Assembly (NCBI RefSeq): GCF_013393185.1
Contig: NZ_QJQX01000057.1
Span: 124,001 to 188,000, forward strand
From: Sphingobium lactosutens
GTDB taxonomy: Bacteria; Pseudomonadota; Alphaproteobacteria; Sphingomonadales; Sphingomonadaceae
Length of the DNA stretch: 64,000 nucleotides
Reading direction: 5' to 3'
Shown here: positions 7,999-17,332 of the stretch, one piece after another
Position numbering within the stretch: position 1 is the first letter of the stretch
Layout: each line of letters begins with the position of its first letter
Made by a program: the position numbers and the translations under genes
The notes under the pieces: model-generated
What the model was told of the DNA's origin: nothing
Seen by the model: only the letters and a program-made list of their open reading frames with translations
The model's database searches: none

Positions 7999-8821
7999 TT
8001 GTGCGATGCCGGTGGCGGGAGGCATCAGGGGTGAAAGAAGCACAATGACCGGTATCTGACCGATGCCAGGGGCGGCTCCGCCAACATCACCAATGCAATG
8101 GCGGCATCCATGTTGTCGATACGTGCTGATGCCTTGATTTGCAGGCCGGGTTTTCTGCGTCGGATAAGGCGATGAAGCTGATCGTGCGCGGCGCAAATTT
8201 TGCGACGGGCGATCGCTTGGCAATGATCGCGAAGGAGGTCATGATCTTCGCATCCGTCACCTTGGAGAACGATCACGCCGCGCCATTGCTGGCGGGTGAG
8301 AACACCCTTGACACCATCAGGCGCCTTGGCTGGGGAAGTTTGACTGGGTGCTGTCAGTTGAGAGGCGTCGTGGCCAGCAAGGGAATGTCGGTCAGCAGGG
8401 AATCGCGCGCCGCTCCAGGCCGTTGGTGATAATCGAGCGTCTCGAGCAGCTTGAGGTCTTCGAGCACCAGATAAGCCAACATGGGTCCGCGCGCGCCGGC
8501 CGCCTCGTCATGGATGCGGGCGATCACCGCGCTCTGGTTTTCTTGGATTGCCGCGCGCAGTTCCCGATTGTGCCAGGGCTGCACGTCATCGTTTACTCAC
8601 TAGGGTCGCACGCGTTTCCGCTTCCTCGACAGTTCGTGATGAGTTCGCCGAACAGCCATTCGATATCGCGGGATTTGCGCAACTCGACAAATTTCAGGGA
8701 TATGGCCGTAAGAAACTACGGATACACTGAAATTTTCCGCGAGCTAACCTTGGCTTTCGTAGGCTCCTGCGCCCAGCCGGCTGAAGCAATTCTAGCACAA
8801 CTCCGCCATTTTTGGCGAGAG
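7999..8821. other. About 820 bp of apparently decayed or non-coding sequence
   Basis: Lower GC than the flanks. No reading frame of normal coding character. Short frames exist: minus 8025-8276 (83 codons), plus 8139-8429 (96 codons) and minus 8354-8584 (76 codons, containing AGARGPMLAYLVLEDLKLLETL). The last looks most protein-like and could be the remnant of a gene, but I cannot name the family. I regard the stretch as probable gene remnants between the ribosomal operon and tRNA-Glu. Confidence 0.45.
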
Positions 8822-8896
8822 TGGTGACCCCTACGGGAATCGAACCCGTGTTTCAGCCGTGAAAGGGCCGCGTCCTAACCGCTAGACGAAGGGGCC
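8822..8896 (-). tRNA. tRNA-Glu (UUC)
   Basis: Read on the minus strand this is a 75 nt cloverleaf: acceptor GGCCCCT pairing with AGGGGTC, D-arm with GTCTAGCGGTTAGGAC, anticodon loop CTTTCAC giving UUC, T-loop TTCGATT, discriminator A and an encoded CCA. All arms pair well. Confidence 0.96.
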
Positions 8897-9051
8897 GTTC
8901 GTTGTCGCCGCCGTGGCAGCGCTTCGAAGCGAGGGCGCAATTAGGCGGGGACGGCGAAAGGGTCAACCCCCTAATGCCAAGAAAATTGCAATGATGCGAT
9001 TTCTTGCCGTTTGATCCCGTCAGATTGCAGGTAAATCAGGCTCTTACGCGA

Positions 9052-10818
9052 TCAATCCGCCCACGCGGCGTCCTCCAGATGCAGTTCGGCGGCGGGGCGG
9101 CTGCCCCAATCGTCGATCTTCGCCTTGCCCGCGACCCACAGTTTCCGGTCGCGCGGCGCGCCGAGGATCGCCTGGCCCAGATCGGTTTCGGCCTGACGGA
9201 ACGCGATGGTCTTGATCGACCGGCCATCGTCGCCCGCCATGATCGCGCGCAGATGGCCGTTGCCGACCACATCCGCCTTGATGACGCGCATCGGCCCGGC
9301 GGCGATCAGCGGGGCGGGCCAGCCGGCCCCATAGGGGCCACCTTGCTCGATCGCGGCGATGAAGTCGGAATTCACCCCGGCGGGCGCGAGCACCGCATCG
9401 ATCAGCAGCGCCCGGTCATCGCGCGCCTTCGACACCGAAGCCGACAATCTCTCGTCCAGATAATCGGCAAGCGCATCGATCCGGTCGGCCGCAACCGTCA
9501 GCCCCGCCGCCATGGCATGGCCGCCGCCCGCGACCAGCAGGCCGCTATCCTTGGCCGCCAGCACCGCCGCGCCCAGATCCACGCCGGAGATGGAGCGGCC
9601 CGACCCCTTGCCCACGCCCGCCTCGTCGATGGCGATGACAATGGCGGGGCGGCCCGCCTTTTCCTTGATCCGTCCGGCGACGATGCCGATGACGCCGGGA
9701 TGCCAGCCTTCGCCCGCGATGACCGCGACGGCGCGATTGCCCTGCGCCGCCAGCAACGCTTCGGCCTGCTCCTGCACCGTCGATTCGATCGCGCGGCGTT
9801 CCTCATTATACTGATCGAGCTGCGCGGCGATGCGCGCGGCTTCGGCGGGGTCTTCCGTCGTCAGCAGCCGCACGCCTAGGTCCGCCTGACCCACACGTCC
9901 GCCGGCATTGATGCGCGGCCCCAGCGCGAAGCCCAGATCATGACAAAGCGGCGCGCGCGTCAGGCGGCTGGCGTCGATCAGCGCGGACAGGCCGATATTG
10001 CGCCGCTTAGCCATGACCTTCAGTCCCTGTGCCACGAAAGCGCGATTCAGCCCCTTGAGCTGCGCCACGTCCGCCACTGTGCCGAGCGCGACGATATCGA
10101 GCAGGTCCAATATGTTGGGCTTGCCACGGCTGGCGAACCAGCCTCTGGCGTCCAACGCCTTCAGTAGCCGTGCGCCCAGCAGGAAGGCGACACCGACCGC
10201 CGCCAGATGCCCATGAACCGCAGCATCAGGATGCTCGTCCAGCCGGTTGGGGTTCACCAGCGCGAACGCTTCGGGAAGCTGCGTCGCGCATTTATGATGG
10301 TCGACCACGACCACATCGACGCCGGTTGCCTTGGCCATCGACAGCGCCTCGAACGCCTGCGCGCCGCAATCAACGGTGACGATCAGGGTCGCCCCCTCGC
10401 CCGCCAAGCGCACCAGCGCCTCGCCCGACGGGCCATAGCCCTCCATCAGCCGATCGGGGATATAGGGTTTCGCGTTCAGCCCAAGATCGCGCAGCAGCCG
10501 GATCAGCAGCGCCGCGCTGGTCGCCCCATCGACGTCATAATCGCCGAAGATGCGCACATCCTCGCCGCGCTGGACGGCGTTGGCCAGCCGCTCGGCCGCC
10601 GCGTCCATATCGCGGAACAGGCTGGGATCGGGCATGAACTGGCGGATGGTGGGATTGCGATGCGCCTCCAGCGCGTCACGCGGACAGCCGCGCGCGAGCA
10701 GAAGCTGCGTCACCAGATCGTCGGGCAGATAGGTCGGGTCGCGCCCGTCAGCGGCCCCGCCCCGCCAGCGCCAGGGCTGGCCCGAGATCGATCGCGAAAT
10801 ATTGAGCGCAAATGTCAT
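9052..10818 (-). CDS. recJ: Single-stranded-DNA-specific exonuclease RecJ
   Basis: A 588-residue RecJ, the 5'-3' single-strand DNA exonuclease of recombination and mismatch repair. The DHH phosphoesterase motifs are intact: FGDYDVDGATS (D93, D95 and D97 region), IVTVDCG, VVDHHK (DHH at 173-175) and NPNR. The DHHA1 part follows, with SGRSISGVDLGAAVLAA and GGGHAMAAGLTV, then the OB-fold C-terminus. Length is normal for the family. The start is the ATG at 10818, beginning MTFALNISRSISGQPWRW. It is divergent from tamA, with about 140 bp between the chosen starts. Confidence 0.96.
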   Translation of the reverse strand: MTFALNISRSISGQPWRWRGGAADGRDPTYLPDDLVTQLLLARGCPRDALEAHRNPTIRQFMPDPSLFRDMDAAAERLANAVQRGEDVRIFGDYDVDGATSAALLIRLLRDLGLNAKPYIPDRLMEGYGPSGEALVRLAGEGATLIVTVDCGAQAFEALSMAKATGVDVVVVDHHKCATQLPEAFALVNPNRLDEHPDAAVHGHLAAVGVAFLLGARLLKALDARGWFASRGKPNILDLLDIVALGTVADVAQLKGLNRAFVAQGLKVMAKRRNIGLSALIDASRLTRAPLCHDLGFALGPRINAGGRVGQADLGVRLLTTEDPAEAARIAAQLDQYNEERRAIESTVQEQAEALLAAQGNRAVAVIAGEGWHPGVIGIVAGRIKEKAGRPAIVIAIDEAGVGKGSGRSISGVDLGAAVLAAKDSGLLVAGGGHAMAAGLTVAADRIDALADYLDERLSASVSKARDDRALLIDAVLAPAGVNSDFIAAIEQGGPYGAGWPAPLIAAGPMRVIKADVVGNGHLRAIMAGDDGRSIKTIAFRQAETDLGQAILGAPRDRKLWVAGKAKIDDWGSRPAAELHLEDAAWAD

Positions 10819-10958
10819 GGAATTGCTGTAGCGGCCCGGGAGTCATGAGGGAAGCACGCCAAATCATGTCGCAGGCGGAACCGTCGCAACCCGTTGGGCG
10901 TATTGCCTCTTTGCCGGGCTTGTGGAATGCACGGCGCAAAAGGGGCGACGCGATTTTC

Positions 10959-13064
10959 ATGAGCAGACGGCAGGCCATTCATGTCCGGCGCATATTGGCC
11001 GTGGCGCTGATGACGGCCTCTCCCCTGCCGCTGATGGCGCAGTCGACCACGCCCCCGCCTGCACCCCAAGCCGAACCCGAAGAGCCGATCCTGCCTGACG
11101 ACCAGTTCGAGGCGCGCCTGCCCAAGATCGAAAGCGATCCCAACGCGCCCCTGCCCTCGATCAACAACTGGATCGACCAGCAGATGCCGGCGCCATCGAG
11201 CGCGCCCGCCGAATTGCCGCCCGCGACCGACCCGGCCGAAGAACGGGAACTCGCCCAGCCGCTGCCGCCGCTGGACAGCGTCACCGTGCCGGCCAATGTC
11301 GCGGCCGCCAATCAGGATCCCAACGCCAAGCTGCCCGACGTGCGCTATGCGACCAGCATCGAAGGCTTCGGCAAGACCGGCCTTGAGGATGAATTCCGCG
11401 ACGCCTCCGCCCTGATCGACGGCGACGGCAAGGCGGAAACCGCCGCCATGGTGCAGGCGCGCGCGCAGGAGGATGAGAAGCTCGCCACCCGCCTCCTCTA
11501 TTCGCAGGGCTATTATGACGGCACCGCCCTCGCCAGTCTGGATCAGGCAGGCGACGGCACGCTGAAGGCCGTCGTCTCGGTGACGCCGGGCAAGCGCTAT
11601 AAGATCGGCGAGATCGTGGTTAACGCCGGACCAACCGTGCCGCCGTCGCTGGTGCGCGACCGCCTGCCGCTCAGGACCGGGGACTATATCATCGCCACCA
11701 ATATCGAGGGGGCGGAGGCCAATGTCGCGCTGAAGCTGCCCGAAAACGGCTATCCCTTCGCCAAGGTGGGCGATCGCGACATATTGCTCGATCCCGCGAC
11801 GGTGACGGGCGCCTACACGCTGCCGGTCGAGGTCGGCCCGCGCGGCACCTTCCGCAAGATTACCACCAGCGGCGAGAAACAGGCCTTCGGCGCTGACCAT
11901 ATGGAGGTCATCCGTCGCTACAAGCCCGGCCAGATCTACGACAGCCGCAAGGTCGACGACCTGCGCAAGGCACTGGTCGCCACCGGCCTCTTTTCCAGCG
12001 TCGCGGTCGATCCGGTCCGCACCAATGAGTCCGCACCGGACGTTACCGAATATGTCGACCTGATGGTCGAGCAGGAGGCCGGACCACCGCGCACGATCGC
12101 GGGCGAGGCCGGCTATGGCACGGGCCAGGGTTTCCGCGCGGAAGGGACATGGACCCATCGCAACATGTTCCCGCCCGAAGGCGCGCTGATCCTGGGCGCG
12201 GTCGCGGGCACGCAGGAACAGGGCGCATCGGCGACCTTCCGCCGTTCCAATGCAGGCAAGCGCGACAAGACCTTCCAGACCGGCATCACGCTCAATCACC
12301 AGAATTACGACGCCTATGAAGCCTATACTGCGGGCCTCAACATCGGCTGGTCGCGCCAGTCGACCCCGATCTTCCAAAAGCGCTGGACCTACAGCTATGG
12401 CGCGGAAATCCTGCTGACCAACGAACAGGTCGTGACCAACCTGCTGACGGCGGACAAGACGCGGCGGACCTATTTCATCGGCGCGCTGCCGGTGCAGGTG
12501 GGCTATGATCGGTCCAACGACCTGCTGAACCCGACCAAGGGCTTCCGCGCCAATCTGCGCGTGTCGCCCGAAGGATCGTTGCAGGGCAATTTCTCGCCCT
12601 ATGTGCGCAGCACCTTCGATCTCAGCGGCTATTATCCGGTGTCCGACAGCTTGGTGATCGCGGCGCGCACGCGGCTCGGCACGATCAACGGCGTGGACCG
12701 CGACGATGTCGCGCCGTCGCGGCGCATCTATGCCGGTGGTGGCGGATCGGTGCGCGGCTTCGGCTATCAGGAACTGGGGCCGAAGGACGTGAACAACGAT
12801 CCGATCGGCGGTCGGTCGGTCAATGAATTCGCGGTCGAGGGCCGCTATCGCTTCGGCAATTACGGCGTCGTCGCCTTTGTCGATGCAGGTCAGGTCTATG
12901 AAAGCCAGATGCCCAAATTTTCCGACATGCGCTATGGCGTCGGCCTGGGCGGCCGCTTCTACACCAATTTCGGTCCCTTCCGCGCGGACATCGCCATGCC
13001 GATCAATCGGCAGCCGGGTGAGTCCAAATTCGCGCTCTATATCGGCATCGGGCAGGCCTTCTGA
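10959..13064 (+). CDS. tamA: BamA/TamA-family outer membrane assembly protein
   Basis: A 701-residue Omp85-family protein. Signal peptide at about residues 1-27 (MSRRQAIHVRRILAVALM...MAQ). A Pro/Glu-rich low-complexity stretch of roughly 85 residues follows, then POTRA-like repeats (for example GKRYKIGEIVVNAGPTV) and a C-terminal barrel with the Omp85 signature RRIYAGGGGSVRGFGYQ and a final Phe. With TamB it helps insert outer-membrane proteins. I take the ATG at 10959 because a signal peptide begins there; the frame is open to 10812, and the Shine-Dalgarno (AAGGGG) is rather distant. The stop overlaps the tamB start (TGATG). Confidence 0.92.
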   Translation: MSRRQAIHVRRILAVALMTASPLPLMAQSTTPPPAPQAEPEEPILPDDQFEARLPKIESDPNAPLPSINNWIDQQMPAPSSAPAELPPATDPAEERELAQPLPPLDSVTVPANVAAANQDPNAKLPDVRYATSIEGFGKTGLEDEFRDASALIDGDGKAETAAMVQARAQEDEKLATRLLYSQGYYDGTALASLDQAGDGTLKAVVSVTPGKRYKIGEIVVNAGPTVPPSLVRDRLPLRTGDYIIATNIEGAEANVALKLPENGYPFAKVGDRDILLDPATVTGAYTLPVEVGPRGTFRKITTSGEKQAFGADHMEVIRRYKPGQIYDSRKVDDLRKALVATGLFSSVAVDPVRTNESAPDVTEYVDLMVEQEAGPPRTIAGEAGYGTGQGFRAEGTWTHRNMFPPEGALILGAVAGTQEQGASATFRRSNAGKRDKTFQTGITLNHQNYDAYEAYTAGLNIGWSRQSTPIFQKRWTYSYGAEILLTNEQVVTNLLTADKTRRTYFIGALPVQVGYDRSNDLLNPTKGFRANLRVSPEGSLQGNFSPYVRSTFDLSGYYPVSDSLVIAARTRLGTINGVDRDDVAPSRRIYAGGGGSVRGFGYQELGPKDVNNDPIGGRSVNEFAVEGRYRFGNYGVVAFVDAGQVYESQMPKFSDMRYGVGLGGRFYTNFGPFRADIAMPINRQPGESKFALYIGIGQAF

Positions 13065-16000
13065 TGGCGCAGGACGACACCCCTCCGCCCGCCACTGAAA
13101 CCGTGGTCATCCGCGAGAAGCGCCCGCTGTGGCAGAAGATCGCGATCGGCGCCGTCGGGCTTGTCGTCGCGCTGGTCGTGCTGGTGGCGGGCCTGCTGCT
13201 TGGCCTCAACACCCAGCCGGGCAAGAAATTCCTGATCCGGCAGATCGCCGCGCTCCAGATGGAGTCGGGGATGAAGATCGAGGTCGGGCGGATCGACGGG
13301 TCGATATACAGCGACATGACGATCCACGACCTGCTCCTGCGCGACCCCAAGGGCGTGTTCGCGGTCAGCCCCAGGGTGCATGTGGTGTGGCGGCCCTTCC
13401 GCTACATCAACAACCATATCTCGGTCAGCCTGCTGGAAACGCCGCTGGTCGTGCTGGCGCGCAGCCCGCAGTTCAACGTGGTGGCAAGCGATCCCAACGC
13501 GCCGATCCTGCCCGACCTCGACATCGACGTCGACCGGATGAAGATCGGCAAGTTCGTGCTCGCAAAGCCGGTGATCGGCCAGAAGCGCGAGATCGCGATC
13601 GATGGCGTCACCCATATTTCGGACGGCCGCGCAATCCTGTCCGCCGACGCCGTGGTCGACAGCGGCGACCGCTTGCAGGCGAAGCTGGACGCGGTGCCCG
13701 AACAGAACCGCCTTTCCATGAGCGGCACGCTGACCGCGCCCAAGGGCGGCGTCATCGCCGCCATGTCGGGCCTGACCGACGGCATGACCGCGACGCTCGA
13801 CGGCAAGGGCACATGGCAGGCCTGGGACGGCCGGATCGTCGCGACATCGCCCAAGGGCGAGCTAGCGAACATCATGCTCGCCGCGCGCGACGGCAATTTC
13901 ACGGCCAAGGGTCCGTTGCGGCCGGGGCTGGTCTTTGCCGGCACCGTCGATCGACTGACCGCGCCGCAACTGGACGTCGACCTGTTCGCCGGTCTCAACG
14001 AACGACGTGTGAACCTGAAAGGCACGCTGCGCTCGCCCGCCATGACCGCCGACGCACAGGGCCTGATCGATCTGGGCAAGAGCCAGTTCAGCGCGCTGCG
14101 TATCAACGCCGCTCTGCTGACCCCCGGCGCGATCATGGAGAAGGTGAAGGGCAATGACGTGCGCGCCTCCGTCATCCTCGACGGGCCGATGGCGACGCCC
14201 TTTATTGACTATGACATCACGGCCAAGAGCATCGCCTTCGACGCGACCGGCATCGAGAATCTGAAGGCCAGCGGCCGGGCCGTCATCGACGCCGACCGTA
14301 TCCGCATTCCGGTGAACGCTACCGCGACCCGCGTGACCGGCCTCAATGCGGCGGCCGGCGGCCTGCTCCAGAATCTCCGCGTGAAGGGCGACTTCGCCTA
14401 TGCCGCGGGCAAGCTGATCAGCGACAATCTGAAGATCGACAGCAACAAGATCGATGCCACCGCCATCGTCCTCGCCGACATCGACAACGCCCTCTATCGC
14501 GGCGCGTTGAAGGGCCGGGTCAACGACTACAAGATCGACGGCGTCGGCATCGTCAACCTCAACACCGATGTCGAACTGATCCCCGGACCCAAGGGCGGCT
14601 TCGGCCTTGGCGGGCGGTTCGGCGTGCGCACGGCACGCTGGGAAAATGCGTCGGTCCGCGATTTCCTGGGCGGCAATGCGGTCATGTCCGGCCGGATCGG
14701 CATGACGCCGGAGGGCAAGTTCACCCTCGCGAGCCTCAAGGGCGCGGCACCCAATTTCACGATCCTAAGCGGCTCCGGCAGCTATGACACGGATGGCCAG
14801 GTCGCCTTCGACGCCACCGCTTCGTCGAAACAATATGGCCCGTTGGCGCTGACCGTGCGCGGCACGATGGAGCGGCCGCAGGCGGTGCTGCGCGCCGCGC
14901 GGCCCAATGTCGGCGTGCAACTGACGGACGTAGTCGCCAAGCTGAACGGCGAGGCGGCGGGCTACCGGCTCGAAGCGACCGGCGGGTCGCCCTATGGTCC
15001 CTTCTTCGCCAATGTCCTCATTCGCACCGCCAAGGGGCCACTGACGATCGACGTCGCCAAGGCGCGCTTCGCCGGGATCGACATGAACGGCCGCATCCAG
15101 CAGAGCGCCGCCGGTCCCTTCACCGGGCAGCTGGGGCTGAACGGGTCGGGCATCACCGGCGCGGTGAAGCTGGCCGCCGTGGGCAAGGTGCAGGGCGTCG
15201 ACGTCAACGCCACCGCCAGCAACGCGAAGCTGCCGGGCGAGGCCGATATCGTGATCGGCCGGGCCATCGTGAACGCCTCCATGCTGCTGACCGACCAGCC
15301 GCAGATCAAGGCCGACGCCCAGATCGCCAACGCCGCCTATGGCGCTTATGTCGTGCGCAAGGCGCGGGCGCGGGTCGATTATCAGGGCGGGCGTGGCCGC
15401 GCCCAGCTGGTCGCAGACGGCTCCAGCGGCGTGCCCTTCTCGATCGCGGCCAATGCGGCGCTGCGCCCCGATCTCTATGCCGTGGCGTTGCAGGGCAAGG
15501 CCGCCAATATCGACTTCAAACTGGCGCAGCCCGCCATCATCCGCGTCGAACAGGGCGGCTATCGCCTCGAACCCGCAAGCCTCGTGCTGCCGCAGGGCAA
15601 GGTCGACCTCGCCGGGCGCTTTGGCAACGTCACCACGGCGCAGGCGCGGTTCAAGGATTTCGACCTCGCCATCGCCAATATCGCCGCGCCGGGCCTCGGC
15701 ATCGGCGGCCGCGCCACCGGGACGCTGGATTATCGGCAGGAAGGCAGTGCCTTCCCGACCGCGACCACGCGCCTTGCCATCAATGATTTCCGCCGTTCCA
15801 GCCTGACCGCCGTGTCCGACCCGGTGTCGATGAATGTCGAGGGCAAGCTGTCCTCGGCAGGCGGCGACCTGCGCGGCCTGATCCGCGAGGGCAACGCCAC
15901 GCTCGGCCGCTTCACCGCCACGCTGGCGCCTCCGGGCGCGGGCGCGAGCTGGAGCGAGCAGTTGCAGAACGCCCCGCTAGGCGGTGGCATCCGCTATGCC

Positions 16001-17275
16001 GGACCGGCTGACGTGCTCTTCTCCTTCGCGGGGCTGGCCGACCAGCAACTGACCGGCGGCCTTGCCGTCGCCGCCGATTTCAGCGGACGGCTGAGCGACC
16101 CGCGCCTCAACGGCGTCGTCCGCGCCAATGCGCTGACTTACGAGAATGAGACGTTCGGCACCCGCGTCACCCAGATGAAGCTGGATGGCCGCTTCACCAA
16201 CGATCATCTGGAAATTCGCGACTTTTCCGGCCGCGCCGGCGACGGCACGGTGCAGGCGTCGGGCAATGTCGGGCTGGCGGCGGCCAGCGGCTTCCCGATG
16301 GACATCGCAGTGAAGCTCAGTCGCGCGCGCCTCGCCCGCAGCGAAGCGATCACCAGCGTGGTCAGCGGCACGCTCGCCATCACCAACAGCCCGGCCAATG
16401 GCGGCCTGATCAAGGGCGACCTGTCGCTACCCGAAACCCGCTACAAGGTGGCATGGCAGGGCGGCACGGAAATCCGCCAGCTGACCGGCGTGCGGCGCAA
16501 GGGCGAGGGCGGCGACGCGCTCGACCAGCGCCTCGCCGCGCGGCAGGCCGCGGCCAAACCCGCCGACTGGAAGCTCGATATCCGGGTGCGCGCCGACAAT
16601 GAAATCTACGTAACCGGCATGGGTCTCGATTCCGAATGGAAGACCAACATGCGCGTCACCGGCACCACCGCCGCGCCGCGCGTCATCGGCAAGATCGAGG
16701 TGATCCGCGGCCGCTACAGCTTCTCCGGCCACCAGTTCGACTTGTCGCAGGGCATCATCAGTTTCAACGGACCGATGATGAACCCGACGCTCCAGATCAA
16801 GGCGGAAACCAGGATCGACACGGTGACGGCGGGCATCCAAGTCGCGGGCAGCGCGCAGCAGCCCGACATCACCTTCATCTCCACGCCGGCGCTGCCGCAG
16901 GACGAAATCCTCGCCCGCATCCTGTTCGGCGACAATGTCGCCAACCTGTCCGCCACGCAGGCGATCCAGTTGGCGGCGGCGCTCAACGGCCTGCGCGGCG
17001 GCAGCGGCGGATTGAACCCGATGGGTAAGTTGCAGGGGGCGTCGGGTCTCGACCGGATCGGCATCGTCGGCGGCGACGAGGCGACCGGGCGCGGCACCAG
17101 CCTCGCGGTCGGCCAGCATATCTCCAACAATATCTATGTGGAGGTGATCACCGACTCCAAGGGCTTCACCGCCACCCAGCTGGAAATCGCCCTGTCCAAG
17201 GCGCTCAGCCTGCTGTCGAGGACCGGCACCAATGCCGGATCGTCGGCAAACCTGCGCTATTCGAAGGATTATTGA
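13064..17275 (+). CDS. tamB: Translocation and assembly module protein TamB (DUF490)
   Basis: A 1403-residue protein with one N-terminal membrane anchor (about 26-48, KIAIGAVGLVVALVVLVAGLLLGL), a very long beta-rich periplasmic stretch typical of AsmA-like/TamB bridges, and the conserved DUF490 C-terminus with ITGTTAAPRVIGKIEVIRGRY-like sequence, FNGPMMNPTLQIKAE and LPQDEILARILFG. TamB spans the periplasm, works with TamA, and related proteins move lipids between membranes. Translationally coupled to tamA through a 1 nt overlap. It ends 57 bp before the convergent dnaE2. Confidence 0.94.
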   Translation: MAQDDTPPPATETVVIREKRPLWQKIAIGAVGLVVALVVLVAGLLLGLNTQPGKKFLIRQIAALQMESGMKIEVGRIDGSIYSDMTIHDLLLRDPKGVFAVSPRVHVVWRPFRYINNHISVSLLETPLVVLARSPQFNVVASDPNAPILPDLDIDVDRMKIGKFVLAKPVIGQKREIAIDGVTHISDGRAILSADAVVDSGDRLQAKLDAVPEQNRLSMSGTLTAPKGGVIAAMSGLTDGMTATLDGKGTWQAWDGRIVATSPKGELANIMLAARDGNFTAKGPLRPGLVFAGTVDRLTAPQLDVDLFAGLNERRVNLKGTLRSPAMTADAQGLIDLGKSQFSALRINAALLTPGAIMEKVKGNDVRASVILDGPMATPFIDYDITAKSIAFDATGIENLKASGRAVIDADRIRIPVNATATRVTGLNAAAGGLLQNLRVKGDFAYAAGKLISDNLKIDSNKIDATAIVLADIDNALYRGALKGRVNDYKIDGVGIVNLNTDVELIPGPKGGFGLGGRFGVRTARWENASVRDFLGGNAVMSGRIGMTPEGKFTLASLKGAAPNFTILSGSGSYDTDGQVAFDATASSKQYGPLALTVRGTMERPQAVLRAARPNVGVQLTDVVAKLNGEAAGYRLEATGGSPYGPFFANVLIRTAKGPLTIDVAKARFAGIDMNGRIQQSAAGPFTGQLGLNGSGITGAVKLAAVGKVQGVDVNATASNAKLPGEADIVIGRAIVNASMLLTDQPQIKADAQIANAAYGAYVVRKARARVDYQGGRGRAQLVADGSSGVPFSIAANAALRPDLYAVALQGKAANIDFKLAQPAIIRVEQGGYRLEPASLVLPQGKVDLAGRFGNVTTAQARFKDFDLAIANIAAPGLGIGGRATGTLDYRQEGSAFPTATTRLAINDFRRSSLTAVSDPVSMNVEGKLSSAGGDLRGLIREGNATLGRFTATLAPPGAGASWSEQLQNAPLGGGIRYAGPADVLFSFAGLADQQLTGGLAVAADFSGRLSDPRLNGVVRANALTYENETFGTRVTQMKLDGRFTNDHLEIRDFSGRAGDGTVQASGNVGLAAASGFPMDIAVKLSRARLARSEAITSVVSGTLAITNSPANGGLIKGDLSLPETRYKVAWQGGTEIRQLTGVRRKGEGGDALDQRLAARQAAAKPADWKLDIRVRADNEIYVTGMGLDSEWKTNMRVTGTTAAPRVIGKIEVIRGRYSFSGHQFDLSQGIISFNGPMMNPTLQIKAETRIDTVTAGIQVAGSAQQPDITFISTPALPQDEILARILFGDNVANLSATQAIQLAAALNGLRGGSGGLNPMGKLQGASGLDRIGIVGGDEATGRGTSLAVGQHISNNIYVEVITDSKGFTATQLEIALSKALSLLSRTGTNAGSSANLRYSKDY

Positions 17276-17332
17276 CGGTCGGCACCGGGCACGACGCAGG
17301 CCAGATGGACGGCGCGGCGTTTTCGTCTCTGC

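Noticed and set aside
8354-8584. 76-codon minus-strand frame as a real gene
   Set aside because: Protein-like in places, but no start context and no recognisable family; treated as a remnant.
8799-8819. CTCCGCCATTTTTGGCGAGAG hairpin after tRNA-Glu as a terminator
   Set aside because: The stem is plausible, but on the minus strand no T-run follows it.
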